Positions 8,703 to 17,105 of a DNA stretch of 64,000 nucleotides are shown here, piece after piece (within the stretch, counting starts at the first letter, position 1; the number at the start of each line of letters is the position of its first letter). The translations under genes were made by a program, and so were the position numbers. The notes below the pieces were generated by a model, which saw nothing but the letters and a program-made list of their open reading frames with translations, searched no databases and was not told where the DNA came from. Origin of the DNA: Streptomyces sp. BK340 (lineage in GTDB: Bacteria; Actinomycetota; Actinomycetes; Streptomycetales; Streptomycetaceae); assembly GCF_007827595.1 (NCBI RefSeq), contig NZ_VISR01000013.1, positions 175,277 through 239,276 of the forward strand, written 5' to 3'.

Positions 8703-10085
8703 ATGCGTGGCAACAGCAACACCATCCGGACACACAGGGCCGTCACCACAGTCGCCGCACTGCTCGCGGGAGCCCTCGCGCTCACCGCCTGCTCCAGCGG
8801 CGACGGCAAGAAGGGCAGCGGTGACACGAGCGGCGGGGACACCGCGAGCGGCTCCGGCGTCTCCCTGCCGAAACTGAACGGCGCGAGCCTGGAGGTCGCC
8901 GCCGTCTGGACCGGCACCGAACAGGCGAACTTCAAGAAGGTCCTGGCGGAGTTCGAGAAGCGCACGGGCGCGAAGGTGACGTTCGTGCCCGCCCAGGACC
9001 CGATCATCAACTTCCTCGGTTCGAAGATCGCGGGCGGTCAGCCGCCGGACGTGGCCCTGCTGCCGCAGCCCGGCGCGATCAAGCAGGCCGTGGACAAGAA
9101 GTGGGCCAAGCCGCTCGGCCCGGACGCGCTCAAGGAGCTGCAGAAGAACTACTCACAGGGCTGGCAGGACATCGGCAAGGTCGGCGGCAAGCAGTACGGC
9201 GTCTACTACAAGGCCGCCAACAAGTCGCTGATCTGGTACAACGCCAAGGCCTTCGAGAACGCGGGCGCCAAGGAGCCGAAGACCTGGCAGGAGCTGCTGA
9301 CCGCCGCGCGGGCGGTGTACGACTCCGGTGTCACCCCGTTCTCGGTCGGCGGCGCGGACGGCTGGACGCTGACGGACTGGTTCGAGAACGTCTATCTGTC
9401 CCAGGCCGGGCCCCAGAAGTACGACCAGCTCGCCCAGCACAAGATCAAGTGGACCGATCCCTCGGTGAAGCAGGCCCTGACCACGCTCGCCCAGATCTGG
9501 GGCAAGAAGGACTATGTGGCGGGCGGCGCGGACGGTGCCCTGCAGACCGAGTTCCCGAACTCCGTCACACAGACCTTCACCGGCGGGGACCAGCCGAAGG
9601 CGGCGATGGTCTACGAGGGCGACTTCGTCCAGGTCAACATCGGTGACACCAAGGCGAAGGTGGGCACGGACGCGAAGGTGTTCCCGTTCCCCGCGGTCGG
9701 CTCGGCCGCGCCGGTGGTCTCCGGCGGTGACGCGGCCGTCATCCTGAAGGACTCCAAGGCGGCGCAGGCGCTGGCCACCTTCCTGGCCTCCCCGGAGGCG
9801 GCGACCATCCAGGCCAAGCTCGGCGGCTACCTCTCACCGAACAAGAACGTGCCGGACTCGGCCTACCCGAACCCGGTGCAGCAGAAGATCGCCAAGGCGC
9901 TGATCGCGTCCGGCGACGACTTCCGCTTCGACATGTCCGACCAGGCCCCGCAGGCCTTCGGCGGAACCCCGGGCAAGGGCGAGTGGAAGGACCTGCAGGA
10001 CTTCCTGAAGAACCCGAAGGACGTGGCGGGCACCCAGGCGAAGCTGGAGAAGGACGCGGCGGCGGCCTACGGGAACGGGAGCTGA
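8703..10085 (+). CDS. sugar-type ABC transporter solute-binding lipoprotein
   Basis: A family 1 extracellular solute-binding protein of 460 residues. The N-terminus is a lipoprotein signal peptide with lipobox LTAC, so the lipidated cysteine is C30, followed by a Ser/Gly-rich tether. The mature part shows the MalE-like pattern (LEVAAVWTGTEQANFKKVL, KRTGAKVTFVPAQDP). It would capture a sugar or oligosaccharide outside the cell and hand it to the two permeases encoded immediately downstream. The start is ATG 8703 rather than GTG 8700, because GGGGAA precedes it. The substrate cannot be read from sequence. Confidence 0.88.
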   Translation: MRGNSNTIRTHRAVTTVAALLAGALALTACSSGDGKKGSGDTSGGDTASGSGVSLPKLNGASLEVAAVWTGTEQANFKKVLAEFEKRTGAKVTFVPAQDPIINFLGSKIAGGQPPDVALLPQPGAIKQAVDKKWAKPLGPDALKELQKNYSQGWQDIGKVGGKQYGVYYKAANKSLIWYNAKAFENAGAKEPKTWQELLTAARAVYDSGVTPFSVGGADGWTLTDWFENVYLSQAGPQKYDQLAQHKIKWTDPSVKQALTTLAQIWGKKDYVAGGADGALQTEFPNSVTQTFTGGDQPKAAMVYEGDFVQVNIGDTKAKVGTDAKVFPFPAVGSAAPVVSGGDAAVILKDSKAAQALATFLASPEAATIQAKLGGYLSPNKNVPDSAYPNPVQQKIAKALIASGDDFRFDMSDQAPQAFGGTPGKGEWKDLQDFLKNPKDVAGTQAKLEKDAAAAYGNGS

Positions 10086-10092
10086 TCCGGCG

Positions 10093-11436
10093 ATGGCGTC
10101 GGCAGCGGCGGCCGGGCCCCCACCGGGCCCCGCCGCACCGAAGAGCCGCAGGAGCGTGACCGGCACCCGCAAGGCGGTGGCAGCCCTGTTCCTGCTGCCC
10201 GCACTGGTGCTGCTGGGCGCGCTCGTGCTCTATCCGATCGGGTACTCGCTCGTCCGCAGCTTCTACAACGCCTCGGGCGACGGCTTCGCCGGCATCGACA
10301 ACTACAAGGCGCTGTTCACCGACGACGGCATCCGCACCGCCCTGAAGAACAACATCATCTGGGTGGTGTTCGCGCCGACCGTCTCCACGGCCCTCGGTCT
10401 GGTCTTCGCGGTGCTGACCGAACGGGTGCGCTGGGGCACGGCGTTCAAGCTGGTCGTCTTCATGCCGATGGCGATCTCGATGCTGGCGGCCGGGATCATC
10501 TTCCGGCTGGTGTACGACCAGGACCCGGACAAGGGTGTCGCCAACGCGGTGTGGGTGGGCGTGCACGACACCTTCGCGCAGTCGTCGGCGTTCCCGAAGG
10601 CACACCCGGGCCGCGAGTCGCCGCTCGAACCGGACCAGGGCGGCTTCATCACCTCGGCCCCGGTGCACACCGGGCAGACGGTCGCGCTCCCGCTGGTCGG
10701 TGTCGCCCCCGACCAGATGCCCGACGGCGCGAAGAAGGCCGTGGCGGCGAAGCCGGAGCCGGGGAGGATCACCGGTACCACCTGGCAGGACTTCACCCGC
10801 GGCAAGGGCGTCGGGAAGCTGGGCGTGCCCGACCCGTCCGAGCTGGGCTACGCCGGGATGCGGATCGAGGCGGTGAAGGACGGCAAGGTGGTGGCGTCCG
10901 CGAAGGCGGCCGACGACGGCACCTTCACGCTGCCCGCGCAGGCCGACGGCGCCCGGCTGCGGCTTCCCGCGGGCAACTTCAGGGAGCCGTACAACGGTGT
11001 CGACTGGCTCGGCCCGTCGCTGGTCACCCCGGCCATCATCGGGTCGTACGTGTGGATGTGGGCGGGCTTCGCGATGGTGCTGATCGCGGCCGGGCTCGCG
11101 GGCGTGCCCCGGGAGCTGCTGGAGGCCGCGCGGGTGGACGGCGCCAACGAGTGGCAGGTGTTCCGCCGGGTCACCGTGCCGCTGCTCGCGCCGGTCCTGG
11201 CCGTCGTCACCGTCACGCTGATGATCAACGTGCTCAAGGTGTTCGACCTCGTCTACATCATCGCGCCGGGCTCCTCCCAGGACGACGCGAACGTGCTGGC
11301 CCTGGAGCTGTACCGCAAGGGCTTCGCGGAGAGCCAGCCGGGCATCGCGAGCGCGATCGCGGTCTTCCTGCTGCTCCTGGTGATCCCGGTGATGCTGTTC
11401 AACATTCGCAGGCTGCGGCGGGAGGGCAGGCGATGA
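10093..11436 (+). CDS. ABC transporter permease (MalF-type) with inserted extracellular domain
   Basis: The first permease, 447 residues. The membrane segments and the EAA loop (PRELLEAARVDGANEW, about 340-355) are normal for sugar importers. In place of a short external loop, residues about 152-298 hold an insertion of roughly 145 residues. Its C-terminal part (MRIEAVKDGKVVASAKAADD and onwards) looks like a small carboxypeptidase-regulatory-type beta sandwich. The reading frame is clean across the insertion and the codon bias is unchanged, so this looks like a real domain and not an assembly fault. It starts 8 bp after the binding-protein gene and overlaps the next permease by 4 bp (ATGA), so the three form one operon. 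Confidence 0.88.
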   Translation: MASAAAAGPPPGPAAPKSRRSVTGTRKAVAALFLLPALVLLGALVLYPIGYSLVRSFYNASGDGFAGIDNYKALFTDDGIRTALKNNIIWVVFAPTVSTALGLVFAVLTERVRWGTAFKLVVFMPMAISMLAAGIIFRLVYDQDPDKGVANAVWVGVHDTFAQSSAFPKAHPGRESPLEPDQGGFITSAPVHTGQTVALPLVGVAPDQMPDGAKKAVAAKPEPGRITGTTWQDFTRGKGVGKLGVPDPSELGYAGMRIEAVKDGKVVASAKAADDGTFTLPAQADGARLRLPAGNFREPYNGVDWLGPSLVTPAIIGSYVWMWAGFAMVLIAAGLAGVPRELLEAARVDGANEWQVFRRVTVPLLAPVLAVVTVTLMINVLKVFDLVYIIAPGSSQDDANVLALELYRKGFAESQPGIASAIAVFLLLLVIPVMLFNIRRLRREGRR

Positions 11437-12344
11437 CGACCGCTGCCGGAAGCATCGGAAAGGCGGCACCCGCCGACATGACCGTGAAGGCCCGGCAGTC
11501 GCTCGGTGCGAGGATCACCGAGAGGCTCAGCGGCGGACTGGTCCGTGTGTTCCTCATCCTCGTCGGCCTGTTCTGGCTGGTGCCGACCATCGGTCTGCTC
11601 ATCTCCTCCCTGCGCGCACCGGAGGACATGAGCGCGAGCGGCTGGTGGAAGGTGTTCAGCCAGCCGTCCCAGCTGACGTTCGAGAGCTATCAGAAACTGC
11701 TGGAGAACAGCGACATCACCAGCTCCCTGGTGAACACCGTGCTGATCACGGTCCCGGCGACGATCCTGGTCGTGGTGATCGGCTCGCTCGCGGGCTACGC
11801 GTTCGCGTGGATGGATTTCCCGGGCCGGGACTGGTGGTTCCTCGGCGTGGTCAGCCTGCTGGTGGTGCCGGTGCAGGTGGCGCTGATCCCGATCGCCGAA
11901 CTGTTCGGCAGGATCGGCCTGTTCGGGACCATCTTCGGGGTGATCCTGTTCCACGTGGGCTTCGGTCTGCCGTTCGCGGTGTTCCTGCTGCGGAACTTCT
12001 TCGCGGAGATCCCGCGGGAGCTGCTGGAGGCGGCCCGCCTCGACGGCGCCGGTGAACTGCGGCTGTTCACACGGGTGGTGATGCCGCTCGGCGGGCCCGC
12101 GATCGCGAGCCTCGGCATCTTCCAGTTCCTGTGGGTGTGGAACGACATGCTGGTCGCCCTGGTGTTCACCAAGTCCGGTTCGCAGCCGATCACGGTCGCC
12201 CTGCAGACGCAGGTACGGCAGTTCGGCAACAACATCGACGTGCTCGCGCCGGGCGCGTTCATCTCGATGGTGATCCCGCTGGTCGTGTTCTTCGCGTTCC
12301 AGAAGCAGTTCGTGTCCGGGGTCATGGCGGGCGCGGTCAAGTAG
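11433..12344 (+). CDS. ABC transporter permease (MalG-type)
   Basis: The second permease, 303 residues, with about six membrane segments and the EAA motif PRELLEAARLDGAGELRLF. The start is ATG 11433, coupled to the stop of the previous gene. A GGGAGGG lies about eight bases upstream. No ATPase gene follows. Streptomyces carbohydrate importers commonly share the unlinked ATPase MsiK, so that is the likely energiser here (established for several systems, inferred for this one). Confidence 0.9.
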   Translation: MTTAAGSIGKAAPADMTVKARQSLGARITERLSGGLVRVFLILVGLFWLVPTIGLLISSLRAPEDMSASGWWKVFSQPSQLTFESYQKLLENSDITSSLVNTVLITVPATILVVVIGSLAGYAFAWMDFPGRDWWFLGVVSLLVVPVQVALIPIAELFGRIGLFGTIFGVILFHVGFGLPFAVFLLRNFFAEIPRELLEAARLDGAGELRLFTRVVMPLGGPAIASLGIFQFLWVWNDMLVALVFTKSGSQPITVALQTQVRQFGNNIDVLAPGAFISMVIPLVVFFAFQKQFVSGVMAGAVK

Positions 12345-12364
12345 CACCGGGAAGGAACCTTTTC

Positions 12365-12394
12365 GAGGGGCGGGCCTTGAGAGGCCCGCCCCTC
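12365..12394 (+). terminator. terminator of the ABC importer operon
   Basis: A perfect 13-bp stem (12365-12377 with 12382-12394) with a 4-nt loop starts 20 nt after the last permease stop. There is only a weak T-rich tail, as is common in Streptomyces. Confidence 0.8.
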
Positions 12395-12498
12395 ATCGTT
12401 CACCCGGCGTCCCCCACATGCCGTACGAACCGTAACCAAATCACTCCATTGGCCGTTCCCGGGCAGAACGCCCGCGCCGACCGACCCATGGATGTCCC

Positions 12499-14763
12499 TT
12501 GCCCAGGTTCAGTGTCATTGTCCCCGCGTACAAGGTCCAGGCGTACCTCTCGGAGTGCCTGGACTCGGTGCTCTCACAGTCGTATCCCGACCTCGAACTG
12601 ATCGCCGTGGACGACTGCTCCCCCGACGCCTGCGGTGCCCTCATCGACGAGTACGCCGCCCGCGACGCGCGCGTGAAGGCCGTGCACCTGGCCGAGAACC
12701 AGGGCCTGGGCCGCGCCCGCAACGCCGGCCTGGCGCGGGCGACGGGCGACTACCTGGTCTTCCTGGACAGCGACGACACACTCACCCCGGACTCGCTGCG
12801 TTCGATCGCCGACCGGATCAAGGAGACCGGCGAGCCGGACGTGCTGGTCTTCGACTACGCGCGCACCTACTGGAACGGCACGGTGGAGCGCAACAAGGTC
12901 GCCGCCCAGCTCACCCAGCAGGGCCCGGCACCCTTCCGTCTCGAGGACCGTCCGGGGCTGCTGCGGGTGCTGATGGTCGCCTGGAACAAGGCGTACCGGC
13001 GGGAGTTCGTCGCGGAGCAGGGCTTCCGGTTCCCGGCCGGCTACTACGAGGACACGCCCTGGACCTTCCCGGTCCTGATGGCGGCGGAGTCGATCGCCAC
13101 CCTGGACCGGGTGTGCGTGCACTACCGGCAGCGGCGGCAGGGCAACATCCTGAGCACCACCAGCCGCAAGCACTTCGACATCTTCGAGCAGTACGACCGG
13201 GTGTTCGCGTTCATCGCCGGCCGACCCGAACTCGCGCGTTGGCGGCCGGTGTTGTTCCGCCGCATGGTCGACCACTTCTCGACCGTGTTCACCAAGCGGG
13301 ACCGGCTCCCGCGCGGCACCCGGGGCGAGTTCCTGCGCAAGGCCCGTGCCCACTATCGCCGTTACCAGGTCCGGGGCGCCGCCGTCCCGCTGCGCACCCG
13401 GCTGCGCCACGGCCTCGTCCGCTTCGGCCTGCACCGCACCTATCGCGCGCTCCAGCTGGCGATGTCCGCCCGCCGCCGCGCCCTCAAGGTCACCGTCAAG
13501 CTCGCCCGGGCCGTCCGGGCTGCCGTCCTCCAGCTGCACTACCGCGTCCAGCTGCGCCTCCCGCTGCGCTCCGACCGGGCCGTCTTCGCCGCGTACTGGA
13601 ACCGGGGCCACGGCTGCAATCCGGGCGCCCTGGAGGAGGCGTTCCGCACCCACGCCCCGCACATCCGCACCGCCTGGATCGCCCGCCCCGAGCACCAGCA
13701 CACCGTCCCGCCGGGCCCGCGTCGGCTGCGCCCGGGCAGCCTCGCCTACTGGACGGCGCTGGCCCGCTCCAAGTACCTGGTCAACAACGTCAACTTCGAC
13801 CGCCGGCTGAGGAAGCGTCCGGGCCAGGTCTTCGTCCAGACCCAGCACGGCACCCCGCTCAAGCACATGGGCCTCGACCTCCAGGAACGCCCGGCGGCCG
13901 CCGGTGACATGGACTTCGAGGAGCTGGTGCGGGGGGTCGACAAGTGGGACTACCTGCTGTCCGCGAACCGCCACACCACCCTGACCTGGGAGCGTGTCTA
14001 CCCCGGCGGCTACACCACACTGGAGTACGGCTACCCGCGCAACGACGTGTTCCAGCGGGCGACGTCCGCCGACGTGGCCCGGATCCGCGAGTCGCTCGGC
14101 ATCCCCGAGGGCACGGTCGCGCTGCTGTACGCCCCCACCCACCGCGACTACCAGCGCACCCAGCGCCCCGCCCTCGACCTGGACCGGGTGCTGCGCCGGC
14201 TGGGCCCGCGCTTCGTGGTCCTGGCCCGCGCCCACTACTGGCACCCCGGCCGGCTCGCCGAGGGTGCCGCCCGGGTCGTCGACGTCGGCGACCACCCGGA
14301 CATCGCCTCCCTCTGCCTGGCCTCGGACGCGCTGATCACCGACTACTCGTCCCTGATGTTCGACTACGCCAACCTGGACCGGCCGATCGTGGTCCACGCC
14401 GAGGACTGGGACGCGTACGACGCGGCCCGGGGCACCTACTTCGACCTGCGTGCCTTCCCGCCGGGCGCGGTGGCCCGCAGCGAGGACGAGCTGATCGACA
14501 TCTTCGCCACCGGCCACTGGCGCGGCTCGCGCTCCGCCCAGCTGCGGGCGGCGTTCCGGGAGCGGTTCTGCCCGTACGACGACGGACGCGCCGCCGAGCG
14601 CGTCGTACGGCACGTCGTGCTGGGCGAGCCGGCGGGACGGCCGGCGATCGTGCCGCTCGCCGAGCGCAAGCCCGTGCCCTCGGCCGCTGCTGCGCTCGAC
14701 TGCTCCCCGACCGCCACCGTGGCGCAACCTTCCGGCCCCCTCCCCGTCACCGAGAGCCGCTGA
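12499..14763 (+). CDS. dual-domain GT2 glycosyltransferase / CDP-glycerol-type glycerophosphotransferase (copy A)
   Basis: A protein of 754 residues joining two transferases. The N-terminal GT2 domain (about 1-230) has FSVIVPAYKV, VDDCSPD and the metal-binding FLDSDD. A basic helical linker (about 290-365) follows. The C-terminal domain is of the TagB/TagF type, with QTQHGTPLKHMG (H450 is the expected catalytic histidine), YGYPRNDV, LLYAPTHRD and TDYSSLMFDYANLDRP. In known teichoic acid systems this domain transfers glycerol-phosphate or ribitol-phosphate from a CDP donor. Both sites look intact. The start is TTG 12499, matching the start of the two following paralogues; the ribosome site is poor. 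It is the first of three tandem copies and acts at the cytoplasmic membrane face (inferred). Confidence 0.85.
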   Translation: MPRFSVIVPAYKVQAYLSECLDSVLSQSYPDLELIAVDDCSPDACGALIDEYAARDARVKAVHLAENQGLGRARNAGLARATGDYLVFLDSDDTLTPDSLRSIADRIKETGEPDVLVFDYARTYWNGTVERNKVAAQLTQQGPAPFRLEDRPGLLRVLMVAWNKAYRREFVAEQGFRFPAGYYEDTPWTFPVLMAAESIATLDRVCVHYRQRRQGNILSTTSRKHFDIFEQYDRVFAFIAGRPELARWRPVLFRRMVDHFSTVFTKRDRLPRGTRGEFLRKARAHYRRYQVRGAAVPLRTRLRHGLVRFGLHRTYRALQLAMSARRRALKVTVKLARAVRAAVLQLHYRVQLRLPLRSDRAVFAAYWNRGHGCNPGALEEAFRTHAPHIRTAWIARPEHQHTVPPGPRRLRPGSLAYWTALARSKYLVNNVNFDRRLRKRPGQVFVQTQHGTPLKHMGLDLQERPAAAGDMDFEELVRGVDKWDYLLSANRHTTLTWERVYPGGYTTLEYGYPRNDVFQRATSADVARIRESLGIPEGTVALLYAPTHRDYQRTQRPALDLDRVLRRLGPRFVVLARAHYWHPGRLAEGAARVVDVGDHPDIASLCLASDALITDYSSLMFDYANLDRPIVVHAEDWDAYDAARGTYFDLRAFPPGAVARSEDELIDIFATGHWRGSRSAQLRAAFRERFCPYDDGRAAERVVRHVVLGEPAGRPAIVPLAERKPVPSAAAALDCSPTATVAQPSGPLPVTESR

Positions 14764-14823
14764 ACAGCGTTGGTCCTAGCGGGAGTTCCCATGCCACTCA
14801 GCACGACGCGGCCCACTCCGGTC

Positions 14824-14856
14824 CGGCCGTCCACCTGGCGTCCCGCCGGACGGCCG
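14824..14856. repeat. inverted repeat between copies A and B
   Basis: A 9-bp perfect inverted repeat, CGGCCGTCC with GGACGGCCG (14824-14832 and 14848-14856, 15-nt loop), lies in the 125-bp gap between the first two dual-domain genes. It could attenuate or terminate transcription between them, or it could be incidental in GC-rich DNA. Confidence 0.35.
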
Positions 14857-14888
14857 AGCCGCTTCCGCAAGACAACAGAAAGAACAGA

Positions 14889-17099
14889 ATGCCCCGCTTC
14901 AGCATTATCGTCCCGTCCCACGGGGTCGCCGGCCGGCTGTCCCAGGCGCTGGACTCGGTCCTCGGCCAGTCCTTCGGCGACCTGGAGCTGATCCCGGTCT
15001 GCGACGCTCCCGACGCCCCGGCCGCCGCGGTGGCCGCCGCATACGCCGAGCGCGACTCCCGGGTGACACCGGTCGACTCGCCCCCGGCCGCCGGTCTGAG
15101 CGGGGCCCGCAACGCCGGGGTGCGGGCGGCGACCGGCGCGTACGTGCTGTTCCTCGACGGCGACGACCTGCTGCTGCCCGGCGCGCTGGCGGCGCTGGAC
15201 GCGCGGCTGACCGAGACCGCCGATGTCGACGTGCTCCATGTCGAGCACGAGCGGACCCCCTGGTGGGAGGGGGAGCCGAGCAACCCGGCGGCCCCGCTGC
15301 TGGCCGGGGCGCCAAAGGGAGCCTTCGCTCCGGACGCGTTCCCGGCACTGACGGGTGTGCAGCTGCCGGCGTGGAGCGCCGTCTACCGCCGCACCTTCCT
15401 CACCGAGCACCGGCTCACGTTTCCCGAGAGCCACTTCACCGACCTGGGCTGGGGCGGGCTGACCACGATCGCCGCCGGGCGGATCGCGGTGCTGCGCCGG
15501 GTCGTCGTACGCCACCGGCTGCGCCGGCAGGGCAGCAGGCTCAACCTGCCGGGACCGCACCAGCACGCCCTGCTGGACCAGGTGGAGCTGGTGCTGACCC
15601 GGGCGGCCGCCGGCGGGCTGTCCGCCGAGCGGACCCACGCACTCTTCGAGCAGCTCTTCGGGTACGTGCTGAAGACGGCGTCCCGGCCGCAGCGGCTGCC
15701 CTCCGGGCACCGGGCGTTCTTCCGCCGGGCCGGCCGGCTGTACCGGCGGCACCGGCCCGCTGGCTACCAGACCCCGGGCGGCAGCCTCGGCGTGCAGCAC
15801 CGGCTGCTGGCGGCCGGCGCGTACACCGCGTTCCGCGCGCTGCGCGGCGCCAATCAGGCGACGGCGAGGGTGGCCGAGACCGTGCCGCGCCCGCACATGC
15901 TGCGCACCCGGCTGCGTTACGCCCGCGACCTGCGCCGCCCGCTCGACCCCAACCTGGCTGTGTACTGCGCCTACTGGGGCCGCGGCTACGCCTGCAACCC
16001 GGCCGCGATCCACGCCAAGGCCCGTGAACTCGCCCCGCACATCCGCTCGGTGTTCCTGGTCGAGGCCGACCAGGCGCATACGATGCCGAAGGACGTCGAG
16101 CACGCGGTGATCGGCTCCCGCCGTTACTGGGAGGTGCTGGCCCGCGCCAAGTACCTGGTGAACAACGCCAACTTCGCCGAGGGCGTCGTCAAACGGCCGG
16201 GCAGCGTCCATCTGCAGACCCAGCACGGCACCCCGCTGAAGACGATGGGTGTGGACCAGTCGACGTACCCGGTGGTGGCGGCGCAGTCCGGCAGCTTCGC
16301 CAGGATGCTGGGCCGGGTCGACCGCTGGGACTTCAACCTCTCGTCGAACCGCCACTCCACCCAGACGTGGGAGCGTGCCTTCCCCGGTTCGTACGAGCAC
16401 CTGGAGTACGGCTATCCGCGCAACGACGTCTACTACACGTCGACCGCCGAGGACGTCGCCCGTGTCCGGCGGGAGCTGGGCGTGCCCGAGGGCAGCACGG
16501 CCGTGCTGTACGCGCCGACCCACCGCGACCACCACACCGGTTTCGAGGCCGGCCTGGACCTGGAGGCGTTCTGCCAGGCGGCAGGCGAGGACGTGGTCGT
16601 GCTGCTGCGCGCCCACTACTTCTACGACGGGGGCCGCACCCGGAACCCCGGGCGGATCAGCCGAATCATCGATGTAACCGCGCACCGCTCCTCGGAGGAC
16701 GTGTGCCTGGCGGCCGACGCGCTGGTCACCGACTACTCCTCGATCATGTTCGACTACGCCAACCTGGACCGGCCGATCGTCGTGTACGCCGACGACTGGG
16801 AGGTCTACCAGGAGACGCGGGGCGTCTACCTCGACCTGATGACCGAGCCGCCGGGTCCGGTCGCCCGCACCGCCGAGGAACTGGCCCGCGTGTTCCGCGA
16901 CGGCTCCTACGCGGGTCCGGAGGCGAAGGCGCAACGGGCCGCGTTCCGCCGGCGGTTCTGCCAGTTCGACGACGGGCTGGCCGCCGAACGCGTGGTACGG
17001 CGGGTGCTGCTCGGCGAGCCGCCGGAGGCGGTCCCGCCGGTGATTCCGCTCGCGGAGCGCATCCCCGCCCCCGTCGCCGCGACCCTCGTGAGGAGCTGA
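14889..17099 (+). CDS. dual-domain GT2 / CDP-glycerol-type glycerophosphotransferase (copy B)
   Basis: A protein of 736 residues with the same two-domain layout as copy A. In the GT2 domain the first nucleotide-binding aspartate is changed (PVCDAPD in place of AVDDCSPD), but the DXD-type site FLDGDD remains. The C-terminal domain keeps H446 in QTQHGTPLK, GYPRNDVYY, LYAPTHRDHH and TDYSSIMFDYANLDRP, so it is probably active. It resembles copy D more than A or C in this domain. The start is ATG 14889, the position equivalent to the starts of A and C. A longer upstream frame exists but is only the shadow of copy A. The stop is six bases before copy C. Confidence 0.85.
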   Translation: MPRFSIIVPSHGVAGRLSQALDSVLGQSFGDLELIPVCDAPDAPAAAVAAAYAERDSRVTPVDSPPAAGLSGARNAGVRAATGAYVLFLDGDDLLLPGALAALDARLTETADVDVLHVEHERTPWWEGEPSNPAAPLLAGAPKGAFAPDAFPALTGVQLPAWSAVYRRTFLTEHRLTFPESHFTDLGWGGLTTIAAGRIAVLRRVVVRHRLRRQGSRLNLPGPHQHALLDQVELVLTRAAAGGLSAERTHALFEQLFGYVLKTASRPQRLPSGHRAFFRRAGRLYRRHRPAGYQTPGGSLGVQHRLLAAGAYTAFRALRGANQATARVAETVPRPHMLRTRLRYARDLRRPLDPNLAVYCAYWGRGYACNPAAIHAKARELAPHIRSVFLVEADQAHTMPKDVEHAVIGSRRYWEVLARAKYLVNNANFAEGVVKRPGSVHLQTQHGTPLKTMGVDQSTYPVVAAQSGSFARMLGRVDRWDFNLSSNRHSTQTWERAFPGSYEHLEYGYPRNDVYYTSTAEDVARVRRELGVPEGSTAVLYAPTHRDHHTGFEAGLDLEAFCQAAGEDVVVLLRAHYFYDGGRTRNPGRISRIIDVTAHRSSEDVCLAADALVTDYSSIMFDYANLDRPIVVYADDWEVYQETRGVYLDLMTEPPGPVARTAEELARVFRDGSYAGPEAKAQRAAFRRRFCQFDDGLAAERVVRRVLLGEPPEAVPPVIPLAERIPAPVAATLVRS

Positions 17100-17105
17100 C
17101 CCGCC

